A stretch of DNA of 38,018 nucleotides from assembly GCA_000226015.1 (NCBI GenBank), contig JH153419.1, positions 346,341 through 384,358 on the forward strand. The letters run 5' to 3'. The translations under genes were made by a program, and so were the position numbers. This document shows positions 35,801 to 38,018 of this stretch, piece by piece (positions within the stretch are counted from its first letter, which is position 1; every line of letters begins with the position of its first letter). Below the pieces are notes generated by a model. It did no database searches. It saw nothing but the letters and a program-made list of their open reading frames with translations, and was not told the DNA's origin. Source of the DNA: Mnemiopsis leidyi. Lineage: Eukaryota > Ctenophora > Tentaculata > Lobata > Bolinopsidae.

Positions 35801-37761
35801 GAGGATAAAAACAGTGGAAACCATCACAATTAGAGCTGGTATAATGAAGGAAATCACGACGATAGCTCGACTAATTTTCATGGTTAGGTTTGAAGAGGGT
35901 GTAACCACGATGTTGTATCTGATGTAGTCAAAGAGGAACTTGTTGGTGTCTAGAATGAGGTGTAGTCCGGGAAATATCACCGCCAACACCCAAACTGCAA
36001 CACAACTCACGTGAACATTACTGCTTGTCACCATGGTGATTCCTAGAGGACGCTGGAGCAGCATCAGTTTGACAATATTGAGTACACACACGAGTATACT
36101 GGACACAGGTGAACTGACTGCGTTTAGGAAGAAGAGAATGTATCCGGTGCTTTCTCCAAGAACCCAGCTGTTAGCAATGAGAGATAGTATGGTGGGAAGA
36201 ATAAAAGATATGGACTGTAAGAGATTACAAGCAGCGATATGTTGTAGAACGGCGACGATACATTTGTGAAGTTTTAGCGCATTGTATTTTATTGAAACCA
36301 CCAGTGTGATAGAGTCTCCAATCAGGGATGATAAAAGCACGGTAAGGAGGTATGTGACGAGACAGAATCTTTCCCCAGAAGTTTCTATCCTATATTCTGT
36401 GAAGTAGTTCGAATTCATGGAGCTTGATCGTTGAAACTTATAATACGATATAATGGGCCGAATGTAAACAGAGTTTTTTTTGCTTTAGAATGGTATCAAA
36501 AGTATCAATAACTCTTTAAAGACTCTCTGAAAGTATAAATAAAACCAGGTGCGCAATGGGGATACCGTATCAATGATTAAGCTATTAAAATGGTTTTTTT
36601 CGACATATCACGTGGAAAATTGCGTGGAAAAAGCGCACCCGGTGCTGACTAAATTCTCACTACGTGAAGAGTTACACCATTTAGCTCCAGTCTTTTCTAA
36701 CTATGCGTGACGAGTCGAAGTTACAACTGTCTTGGAGACTTGTTAAATATGCTCGACATGGTCGAGCATTGTTATTATGTTGGGGTGAATACATAATGGG
36801 TCACGCTTAATCATTTTGGGCGTGATTTTGGTGCCATTTGCAGATATATGCTAGCAACTTTATCAAAATGGCCAATCCTTAAAAACCGATGAATTCTTGT
36901 TGAGCAATACGATAGCACAATATCATATGTGGGAAATGACGAGTTCATGCAATTAAGTAGATTAAGCTAGAACCATAATTGAATAAAAATGAATTATTAG
37001 ATTGTGAGTTAAAGATTAAAAGTTTACATAGGTTTACTAACGGTTCGTTGGAGTCGAGCAAATAACACCGAATAAAACCGTACACTTCGTCACAGGCAAG
37101 GTGGAACAAATCCTCCAGATCTTTCTTACCAGAACTTATCATCACTACAGCTTTGTTCTCACCTCCTGAAGCGATTATACGTCATTAATAGTTAATGGCG
37201 TCATCAGTAGTCATCAATAGCTAATGGTTTCATCAATAGAAAATGACGCATTGAAATGACGTCATCATCATGTGTAGATATAGATTCCAGGCTAGGACAT
37301 AAGTGACGTCATGAACAAAGAAGATCCGACCTTTGAGAACAAGATCAACTTGTATCCTGTGTGCCCGTGTAACTACAGGGTGTTCTATCAGCTCTCTGAA
37401 AGTGTTTAGAGCTGTTTGCTCCAGCGGTCCCGTGTAGTGTAGAGTATCATTATTCCTGTGGGATTATGATGTTTTACAGAATTCTTTGTCTCGTTTCAAT
37501 TAATAGTACTGAAATATCAAACTGAAATACTAAACTTTTGTAAGTATGTAAAACTATTGTCAAAGTGCTTATTTCGCCTTAAAAATGAGCGATGTATAAA
37601 GTTGATAGCTCCTATGGAAGTAATTCTGTCTCATTTGAAACAATGAAACATTTACACCTCTCGTTTTAGACCGAACCTGGCGAAGTAAACAACAGGGTAA
37701 GACTTGATATCTAGCTGGTCACATATCAAGTTCAAGTTGAAACACTCCACAATCAAGATCC
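5756..37761 (-). CDS. ERp90/TXNDC16-like ER thioredoxin-fold protein (partial, nine exons, host of nested genes)
   Basis: Spliced model, 5' to 3' on the minus strand: 37761-37656, 37455-37331, 37165-37038, 33441-33215, 26325-26189, 26019-25869, 6896-6801, 6486-6369, 5837-5756. Every exon has AG before and GT after, and all eight junctions join in phase. They give about 388 residues of the C-terminal part; the 5' exons lie beyond 38018. The first exon has the thioredoxin-fold signature LICDQLDIKSYPVVYF. Later exons show alternating strand/helix blocks typical of redox-inactive thioredoxin-like domains (ELLLVFKDLSD, DLAVVVNTFPAVQFVQV, TIETWLTGAVEGTLRPD). No CxxC is visible. The chain ends in SHQEL, close to KDEL-type ER retrieval signals. 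TXNDC16/ERp90 is a family-level guess; calsequestrin-like or another PDI relative is possible. One exon carries a one-base frameshift near 25978, so an assembly error or decay must be considered. Confidence 0.6.
6369..6486 (-). CDS. host gene exon h
   Basis: Acceptor acatcag, donor gtactg. It encodes AVEGTLRPDFKLKDLEGSKY and then QYQDIYYKNQFRVFEQSV. The segment GAVEGTLRPD across the g/h junction resembles the domain-closing helix of PDI-type thioredoxin folds. Confidence 0.7.
6673..6742. repeat. short inverted repeat in host intron
   Basis: The arms gggtcacaaa (6673-6682) and tttgtgaccc (6733-6742) enclose an imperfectly palindromic interior containing ccaatca/cattggt-type segments. It could be a small MITE relic. 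Confidence 0.5.
6801..6896 (-). CDS. host gene exon g
   Basis: Acceptor ttttcag, donor gtttgt; phases 1 and 1. It encodes YDYDDAMLFISKTRRCGYKF and PEEATIETWLTG. It joins exon f in phase across about 19 kb, and exon h across 314 bp. Confidence 0.68.
7423..8618 (+). CDS. putative type I membrane protein with GCC2/ephrin-receptor-like Cys-rich module
   Basis: Three exons: 7423-7471, 7658-8046 and 8106-8618 (introns gtattg..tttccag and gtaagg..gtcacag, 186 and 59 bp), giving 316 residues. Exon 1 encodes a signal peptide (MECLVLLSILQTVLVA). Residues about 17-175 are an ectodomain I do not recognise, with possible N-glycosylation sites (NHS, NRT, NLT, NQT) and an acidic run EEEEEK. A Cys-rich module follows: CLCDVGYYL, then CEKCKEDSYG, then CTQCLEGTTT, spaced like GCC2/GCC3 (ephrin-receptor-like) modules. 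A helix VFLVAFIFITMVVAAFIITC and a cytoplasmic tail of about 65 residues complete it. The gene lies in the 19-kb host intron on the opposite strand. The start is chosen for its signal peptide. The function is unknown, and a receptor or adhesion role would be inference. Confidence 0.6.
9462..9532. repeat. 24-bp tandem repeat, three copies
   Basis: The unit aatgtctgactcagagtttc, plus tgta, is repeated three times with single-base differences. Confidence 0.85.
10911..11202. mobile_element. palindromic MITE-like element (foldback)
   Basis: The arms 10911-11000 and 11112-11202 are about 90-base inverted complements with few mismatches. The left arm begins gcctaaatcatttcaattag, and the right arm ends with the reverse complement of gcctaaatcatctcaattag. 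The 111-base interior has no coding potential. No clear target-site duplication is visible at the ends. It fits a non-autonomous foldback or MITE element. Confidence 0.65.
12106..12160 (+). CDS. exon 1: signal peptide
   Basis: ATG followed by MTVLFLLSVFFIAVSATE and a phase-1 gtaaga donor. It is a textbook hydrophobic signal sequence with a small-residue cleavage site (VSA). This is why the start was chosen. Confidence 0.65.
12106..23412 (+). CDS. mosaic LDLa/fucolectin/sushi GPCR (GRL101/LGR-like), with in-frame stop
   Basis: Twelve exons: 12106-12160, 12567-12983, 13915-14340, 15171-15287, 16241-16660, 18135-18563, 18926-19042, 19182-19290, 19477-19639, 19765-19924, 20125-20301 and 20450-23412, all GT-AG and in phase. 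They total about 1850 codons. Order: signal peptide (MTVLFLLSVFFIAVSA); two D domains; LDLa; two D domains; LDLa; fucolectin-type F5/8 domain; sushi; Cys-rich region with several LDLa modules; seven-helix receptor. The receptor resembles invertebrate GRL101 and relaxin/LGR-type receptors, with a TDFCCWVPF TM6 and an NPLLYD TM7. Each ectodomain module is bounded by phase-1 introns, the layout expected of exon shuffling. A plausible role is a surface receptor sensing glycan or lipoprotein-like ligands; this is inference. A TAA in the receptor frame at 22501-22503 would remove TM3-TM7. It lies antisense within the host intron. Confidence 0.62.
12567..12983 (+). CDS. exon 2: repeated domain D, copy 1
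   Basis: A phase 1-1 exon of 139 codons. The domain begins with W-T-I-V and holds GSGDILWVRFVEHSTNNGPG, SDPPIYSLGYCADN, SERVWTISKGNGKI, EVIFDIDYATSTNSLCKYFW and a terminal Q-G-G-D-S-A-S-D-F-Y-R. Four cysteines are conserved between copies. I cannot name the family. From memory, similar unnamed domains with WTI...C and DTASD-YR occur in invertebrate extracellular proteins. Confidence 0.7.
13915..14340 (+). CDS. exon 3: repeated domain D, copy 2
   Basis: A phase 1-1 exon of 142 codons, very similar to copy 1 over its whole length. The four cysteines are kept, and the end is longer (SYRSFVTNTG). The bases after its donor (gtaaactacaaata) resemble those after copy 4 (gtatactacaaata). Confidence 0.7.
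14518..15045. repeat. about 245-270 bp tandem duplication in an intron
   Basis: Two diverged copies meet near 14788. Shared segments include gttataatctctgt, cacggaccatatttgg, gtgcaaatt and gatgcccaaatatggatgc, offset by about 245 bases. They lie between D copy 2 and LDLa exon 1. Confidence 0.75.
15171..15287 (+). CDS. exon 4: LDL-receptor class A module 1
   Basis: A phase 1-1 exon of 39 codons: CTQYDFSCADAKHCIGIDSV, then CDGNIDCKDGPDEEDC. It has the six cysteines and acidic calcium cage of an LDLa repeat, with P replacing the usual S in DGSDE. The acceptor is ttattcag; a second AG three bases on would also keep frame. Confidence 0.75.
15309..15415. repeat. inverted repeat in an intron
   Basis: acttagatcaaactcagaac and a following ctatag pair with ctatagttctga...gagtttgatctaagt downstream. 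The second arm is followed by further copies of tttgatctaagt. Confidence 0.65.
15620..15690. repeat. about 25-bp tandem repeat in an intron
   Basis: The unit gttagagtcagagataaatt, plus catta, is present about three times with small changes. Confidence 0.7.
16241..16660 (+). CDS. exon 5: repeated domain D, copy 3
   Basis: A phase 1-1 exon of 140 codons and the most diverged copy (for example FVEPLTDNGPG, NYNQFTVCAG and IILICNAEV). All four cysteines and the DTASDSYR end remain. Its ending HFSG matches copy 1 (SYSG) rather than copies 2 and 4. Confidence 0.7.
16661..18134. other. intron between D copies 3 and 4
   Basis: About 1.5 kb of AT-rich intron. I saw no LDLa or D-domain exon in it. The short open frames at 17227-17644 and 17874-18056 look like chance. 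Confidence 0.5.
18135..18563 (+). CDS. exon 6: repeated domain D, copy 4
   Basis: A phase 1-1 exon of 143 codons, starting DWKEAETRDFNIDISLDAS. It has a one-residue insertion (STSLQV) and a GVGQ insertion late in the domain. It is close to copies 1 and 2. Confidence 0.7.
18926..19042 (+). CDS. exon 7: LDL-receptor class A module 2
   Basis: A phase 1-1 exon of 39 codons, with CTEYEFRCVDARHCIGINLV and CDGNIDCMDASDEEDC. It has the same length and spacing as module 1, which supports duplication of a D-D-LDLa block. Confidence 0.78.
19182..19924 (+). CDS. exons 8-10: fucolectin-type (F5/8, FTP) domain
   Basis: Exons 19182-19290, 19477-19639 and 19765-19924 together encode 144 codons between phase-1 boundaries. 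It starts GRNIAKYGTVSQSSVAYRGV, with PENAIDGN next. It continues with WWKLEFSTEVQVDFLKIWNR and LDNGGNFENVIDGVEVYLDN. It ends LTICEVEVF. These are the standard landmarks of eel-fucolectin/tachylectin-4/pentraxin-1 domains, which bind fucose through a His/Arg site. H-H and R occur around HHVKR, but binding is not established. Confidence 0.75.
20125..20301 (+). CDS. exon 11: sushi/CCP domain
   Basis: A phase 1-1 exon of 59 codons: LCRAPEIVNGSS, VTVSCEAGLRLEGDWLLTCS, then LPKCVP. It has the four-cysteine pattern and the conserved W/G positions of complement control protein modules. Confidence 0.78.
20450..23412 (+). CDS. exon 12: LDLa-rich region and seven-helix receptor
   Basis: The frame is open from an acceptor ccctag at 20449 to TAA at 23410, except for a TAA at 22501. 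LDLa-like modules lie near 20762-20841, 21280-21381, 21559-21657, 22054-22152 and 22159-22248. They include CNLVDDCGDGSDEDSC and ICNGQIDCEDLTDEC. TM1 is about 22279-22358, TM2 about 22399-22475, and TM3 about 22555-22630 (SQVSLFSMTCLSIARLIGI, with no DRY). TM4 is about 22672-22740. ECL2 is long, with SMSWKTILELVDGMF. TM5 is about 23032-23107, TM6 about 23172-23240 and TM7 about 23260-23330 (NSVINPLLYD). The tail is short. The layout matches GRL101/LGR-type receptors. Confidence 0.7.
23506..23511 (+). promoter_or_regulatory. poly(A) signal of the mosaic receptor gene
   Basis: AATAAA lies about 95 bases after the TAA at 23410-23412. Confidence 0.5.
23512..24150. other. intergenic, no feature supported
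   Basis: Sequence between the mosaic receptor gene and the pentraxin-like relic. A short near-duplicate, gatttaggttgcactaggaacagac / gatttaggtagtactaggaacagac, occurs at 24030-24095. Confidence 0.5.
24150..24860 (+). pseudogene. broken pentraxin/LamG-like domain
   Basis: Conceptual translation from 24375 gives SDDGYLNYIFNLQKDIRQNF, then a strand-like block ending in TGA (24494-24496). It goes on with RIQRIFYNGTEIDS and GYSVLENDQDCYGG. After a frame change near 24640 it reads DIFVGELYKRNMFTKELSNE and EVSDLW. The NG, LxxDQDxxGG and FVGEL-N-ELSxEEV landmarks are those of pentraxin/laminin-G-3 domains (family knowledge). With a stop and a frameshift it cannot be one intact exon. It may be a decayed ectodomain exon of a gene related to the mosaic receptor. 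Confidence 0.5.
24861..25868. other. no gene supported
   Basis: AT-rich host intron sequence. EDFLGQTITGGFIRHLRTHLP can be read on the plus strand near 25005 but has no recognised relative or boundaries. Confidence 0.45.
25869..26019 (-). CDS. host gene exon f, with a one-base frameshift
   Basis: Acceptor ttacctcag, donor gtgagc. The first part reads ESELLLVFKDLSD in phase with exon e. The second part reads IVLFDQVLSDDLAVVVNTFP, then AVQFVQVSSPDFKHKLL, in the frame needed to join exon g. The frame changes near 25978-25982, and the exon is 151 bases where 150 would keep phase. Using a later AG (26016) would rescue the second frame but would replace the strand-like first segment with unrelated sequence. 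Confidence 0.6.
26189..26325 (-). CDS. host gene exon e
   Basis: Acceptor catttcag, donor gtttga. It encodes 45 full codons including MLIVHVPDDPVMINKKYMTN and SVESWVKVIKKLSLPSVIS. A 169-bp intron separates it from exon f. Confidence 0.68.
26712..27500 (-). pseudogene. class A-like GPCR pseudogene (relative of the 28973-30007 gene)
   Basis: Read in several frames on the minus strand, it gives the landmarks of the intact neighbour in order. These are YLIGDS (TM1), SVMQHIVVCDISESL (TM2), LLTTSKLIMLKFP (TM3 end), SFRYVFLYMYYVV, FIIPTCVVLLTTMFILHHLF (TM5), RRSRGAIRWQGVATIVATAL (TM6) and IMSNFYIYSLSVPSLRSFLR (TM7). Stops and frameshifts separate them, and a piece between TM1 and TM2 is missing. 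The 5' end abuts the N gap and the GIY-YIG element, so part of the disruption may come from insertion or misassembly. Confidence 0.75.
27551..27561. other. assembly gap (11 Ns)
   Basis: A run of N between the GPCR pseudogene and the GIY-YIG fragment. The true size and order of flanking sequence are uncertain here. Confidence 0.99.
27564..28094 (+). mobile_element. GIY-YIG endonuclease fragment, probable Penelope-like element
   Basis: An open frame of about 176 codons after the N gap. It has a Cys-rich start (CNRPRCKCCEMICDH). The GIY-YIG core is IIYMFICSLCAKPYVGRTVN, followed by QLNIRTNQHRS with the conserved Arg and His. A late Glu lies in SMEVLEHKWIHKL, in the position of the metal-binding glutamate. 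The C-terminus reads LRPQGINRSNPF. This layout (CxxC in the strand, YVGxT, L..R...H) is that of GIY-YIG domains at the end of Penelope-like retroelements. No reverse transcriptase is seen upstream, so the copy is 5'-truncated or cut by the gap. Confidence 0.65.
28095..28972. other. no gene supported
   Basis: AT-rich sequence between the GIY-YIG fragment and the 3' end of the next GPCR gene. It contains a short palindromic run, gtacactgtacattgtac, near 28700-28720. Confidence 0.5.
28973..30007 (-). CDS. single-exon class A-like GPCR (copy A)
   Basis: 344 residues with a short N-terminus and seven hydrophobic helices. TM1 (about 20-42) has SSLIGDSIILIAS, with GD where most family members have GN. 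TM2 has MQHIAVCDLLQAVF and keeps the conserved Asp. The end of TM3 is LLTVSKLLLLKFPL, with no DRY. Before TM6 there is SGGTMRWQGMVTVATTAIVF. TM7 is IMSNFYIYSLTVPSFR, with NFYIY in place of NPxxY. The tail has about 40 residues. The first ATG follows a stop-rich stretch. It lies in a host intron on the same strand. It is an orphan receptor; similar single-exon families are common in cnidarians (from memory). The ligand cannot be inferred. Confidence 0.82.
   Translation of the reverse strand: MPVPIVDEEHILTNDAERYGLASFLLTVFLSSLIGDSIILIASIKYDAIKLNKFIVAIMQHIAVCDLLQAVFLVLPSVASVFAGKWIFKDLIFGHYSLIHIINSLSIKTNNVMTCLLTVSKLLLLKFPLQTRRWNKKRAHITCGLVWFVAITAVGIFTFSMPYRYVFLYMFYIITAQLTDDVAGQFENATVIIFNVIPPFAVLISTGMILDHLFKARGVSHRSGGTMRWQGMVTVATTAIVFLVSTLPHVFSHFIFLTDRERRMVESYGTYLFLSRVSYFFSYLNIMSNFYIYSLTVPSFRNFLKLKTAMIARKLENVLSASLSGPGNMRVHDITPTTVQTTDL
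30008..31501. other. upstream region of GPCR A, with a possible exon relic
   Basis: Mostly AT-rich. On the minus strand at about 30741-30889 an open run reads KTYAEVSLTWYPMLELFREA and PLPLDLLKTPVNPLLLKTS up to a TAG. Splice boundaries are poor and I could not connect it to a gene. Confidence 0.35.
31502..32611 (-). CDS. single-exon class A-like GPCR (copy B)
   Basis: 369 residues, the longest of the cluster. It shares SSLIGDSLILVATTRFNAIK in TM1, MQHIAACDLLLSV in TM2 (Asp kept) and LTVCKLYIIKCPV after TM3 in place of DRY. IGGSVRWHGMAAVSITAIVF precedes TM6, and NIMCNIYIYYFTIPSFRRFV is TM7. An Asn-Leu-Thr glycosylation site sits at the N-terminus (residues 5-7). The tail of about 65 residues is rich in Ser, Thr, Asn and Gln. 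It is the source or sister of the broken copy at 34856-35325. It is nested in the host intron 26326-33214. Confidence 0.82.
   Translation of the reverse strand: MTCCNLTNPEHLIENAGEKLALVLYLLIACLSSLIGDSLILVATTRFNAIKLNKLIVTIMQHIAACDLLLSVTCILPTIVSLITDPWIFGFESVIVYFLVKVGHDSSRSLMAFLTVCKLYIIKCPVSSQVRLRKVAHLVSSSIWLLGIVFHGSLLATRQCEPYFSYCEYFIQCHLKSDVARDIIVWSTLMINAIPTLIILVSTTAILYHLRMAMKVSRRIGGSVRWHGMAAVSITAIVFCVAAIPSLIANAYIAIESTTSEIVLDEKEIGLLRTSHFAFVLNIMCNIYIYYFTIPSFRRFVNCKILARNTTELQNYSSERFPSKTTIGTIRLETFNFSRSNQVHRNPQVQQNHQTLDIRKDKSTIRSGI
32612..33214. other. upstream region of GPCR B, no gene supported
   Basis: Sequence between the GPCR B start and host exon d. A TATA-like cttatatag is readable on the minus strand near 32930-32940, too far upstream of the ATG to assign with confidence. 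Confidence 0.4.
33215..33441 (-). CDS. host gene exon d, overlapping the 3' end of a GPCR gene
   Basis: Seventy-five codons plus two bases. The acceptor is cttcag at 33442-33444, inside the codons of the conserved PSFRN motif of the neighbouring GPCR gene. The donor is gtgggt. It encodes MYDWLKESGACHVHMDDLNL, SPDSLLHWIHLRL and SLLQLTVFAK. Its phase 0/phase 2 ends link exons c and e exactly, and the FAK/NEDMLIVHV junction makes sense as a beta strand. An alternative phase-0 acceptor (ggttgaag, start about 33373) would avoid the overlap. Confidence 0.55.
33402..34331 (-). CDS. single-exon class A-like GPCR (copy C), short tail
   Basis: 309 residues. TM1 has SSLIGDTIVLIAS. TM2 has MQHIAACNILLSL, where Asn replaces the conserved Asp. 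TM3 ends AAVKLFIIKFPL, with no DRY. SGGHIRWHGIVAV precedes TM6. TM7 is NILCGFYIYYFTIPSFRNLV. The stop TGA comes only 17 residues after PSF, leaving a much shorter tail than its paralogues. The last 40 bases overlap the predicted host exon d in another frame. The tail may have been truncated, or its end may be constrained by the host exon. An Asn-Phe-Thr site is near the N-terminus. Confidence 0.8.
   Translation of the reverse strand: MTLSNFTEHQINKVGERYFLVLYLFFVLISSLIGDTIVLIASTKNDGIKLNKSIVAIMQHIAACNILLSLSLVLPTIISLVANSWTLGNFLKYPVNYFKEVCLPVSRILTALLAAVKLFIIKFPLQASIWTKAISHGVCIFVWLSVIAYHSILLLCTRFILFFSYIEYFIEFQLISSYKRSIFIWHALATLVIPTLVIIIATAMILLHLWKARSVSRKSGGHIRWHGIVAVSTTTTVFCLVSVPYLVAFLYVQIECSETDGVLNARKVIFTRCCHFITTLNILCGFYIYYFTIPSFRNLVKSKIQRMTS
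34332..34855. other. upstream region of GPCR C, no gene supported
   Basis: AT-rich intergenic or host intron sequence. No exon or RNA gene is recognised. Confidence 0.45.
34856..35325 (-). pseudogene. truncated GPCR B copy
   Basis: The minus strand reads ILCHLRMAMKVSRRSG (ICL3), then AAVSITAIVFCVAA with an extra Met codon before IPSLIANAYIAIESTTSEIV and LDEKEIGLLQTSHFAFV. After an insertion of about 100 bases comes a degenerate ALNITSSIYLY with a stop. Bases 35022-35260 are nearly identical to 31790-31965 and onward in GPCR B. Frameshifts and short insertions break the frame, and TM1-TM4 are absent. Confidence 0.8.
35390..36418 (-). CDS. single-exon class A-like GPCR (copy D)
   Basis: 342 residues. 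TM1 has SSLIGDSITLVVSIKYNALK. TM2 has LQHIAACNLLQSI, with Asn for Asp as in copy C. TM3 ends NIVKLMLLQRPLG, with no DRY. KRSGGTIRWQGVVTVLATAL precedes TM6. TM7 is NIMSNFYIYCLTISSFREF. An extracellular SSNLT site sits in the second loop. The tail has about 55 residues. It is the most upstream GPCR of the cluster and lies in host intron 33442-37037 on the host strand. Confidence 0.82.
   Translation of the reverse strand: MNSNYFTEYRIETSGERFCLVTYLLTVLLSSLIGDSITLVVSIKYNALKLHKCIVAVLQHIAACNLLQSISFILPTILSLIANSWVLGESTGYILFFLNAVSSPVSSILVCVLNIVKLMLLQRPLGITMVTSSNVHVSCVAVWVLAVIFPGLHLILDTNKFLFDYIRYNIVVTPSSNLTMKISRAIVVISFIIPALIVMVSTVFILRYLRESRTAAKRSGGTIRWQGVVTVLATALVYCFSMLPFSISYLRYLFDLKKIAGNAEVTFARISHFLPTLNIMSNFYIYCLTISSFREFILSKALEISERLSSHMRHVVDYLSRADNANNFSVNFKDETRGSTSL
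36419..37037. other. upstream region of GPCR D, no gene supported
   Basis: Presumed 5' flank of GPCR D inside the host intron. A small palindrome, atgctcgacatggtcgagcat, lies near 36749-36769. Confidence 0.45.
37038..37165 (-). CDS. host gene exon c
   Basis: Acceptor gcttcag, donor gtaaac; starts in phase 1 and ends in phase 0. It encodes KAVVMISSGKKDLEDLFHLA and then CDEVYGFIRCYLL, which looks like beta-strand, helix and beta-strand of a thioredoxin-like domain without a CxxC. Confidence 0.68.
37331..37455 (-). CDS. host gene exon b
   Basis: Follows a ccacag acceptor and ends at a gtcgga donor. It encodes TLHYTGPLEQTALNTFRELI and then EHPVV. The Y-x-G-P-L...L..F pattern followed by a Pro-Val junction resembles the end of one thioredoxin-like domain and the start of the next in calsequestrin and ERp90-type proteins. 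Confidence 0.7.
37656..37761 (-). CDS. host gene exon a (thioredoxin beta3/alpha2 region)
   Basis: Begins after ttaccag (phase 1) and ends at a gtaaat donor (phase 2). It encodes 34 full codons containing ILIVECFNLNLICDQLDIKS followed by YPVVYF. The cis-proline position after SYP is the classic thioredoxin-fold hallmark. Confidence 0.7.
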
Positions 37762-37813
37762 CTGGTAAGCTGGTTTCTAGAAGCTGTTTTATCGTGTACA
37801 GACTCGATACGTC

Positions 37814-38018
37814 AGCTGTAGATAAGAGTCGGTTAGTGGGGGGCAGCTGTAGATTAGAGTCAGTTAGAGGGGGCAGCTGTAGATAAGAGTCGGTTAGAGG
37901 GGGCGAGCTGTAGATAAGAGTCGGTTAGAGGGGGCAGCTGTAGATTAGAGTCAGTTAGTGGGGGCAGCTGTAGATAAGAGTCGGTTAGAGGGGGCAGCTG
38001 TAGATTAGAGTCGGTTAG
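37814..38018. repeat. 30-bp minisatellite array, runs off the window
   Basis: About 6.8 copies of agctgtagataagagtcggt, followed by tagagggggc. Two alternating variants occur (gataagagtcgg and gattagagtcag). It lies just upstream of the first visible host exon, in its next intron. Confidence 0.9.

Overview
This is a eukaryotic window from a draft assembly (11 Ns at 27551-27561). It is AT-rich, with GT-AG introns and long repeat-bearing non-coding stretches. LDL-receptor class A, sushi and fucolectin-type domains, rhodopsin-like GPCRs and an ER thioredoxin-fold protein all point to an animal. The GPCR style and the ectodomain mixture suggest a marine invertebrate. A cnidarian is my best guess, from remembered family resemblance only.

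The frame of the window is a minus-strand gene that six-frame ORFs do not show. I assembled it from nine small exons between 37761 and 5756. All eight splice junctions keep phase, it has thioredoxin-fold character, and it ends in an ER-retrieval-like HQEL tail. The best guess is an ERp90/TXNDC16-like protein; its 5' part lies beyond the right edge. Its introns hold nearly everything else.

Intron 6897-25868 (about 19 kb) contains, on the opposite strand, (a) a three-exon gene for a secreted/type I membrane protein with a Cys-rich GCC2/ephrin-receptor-like module (7423-8618), (b) a twelve-exon mosaic receptor gene (12106-23412), and (c) a broken pentraxin-like copy (24150-24860). The mosaic receptor reads: signal peptide, [D-D-LDLa] twice (D is a repeated domain of about 140 residues that I cannot name), fucolectin-type domain, sushi domain, LDLa-rich region, and an LGR/GRL101-like seven-helix receptor. 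An in-frame TAA at 22501 falls between TM2 and TM3.

Introns 26326-33214 and 33442-37037 contain, on the same strand as the host, four intact single-exon class A-like GPCR genes (28973-30007, 31502-32611, 33402-34331, 35390-36418) and two GPCR pseudogenes (26712-27500, 34856-35325). They also hold a truncated GIY-YIG fragment of a probable Penelope-like element (27564-28094). One GPCR gene overlaps a host exon in another frame.

The left 5.7 kb and several inter-gene stretches hold only simple repeats, a palindromic MITE-like element and no coding signal I can support. All gene models are by-eye splice predictions without transcript evidence.
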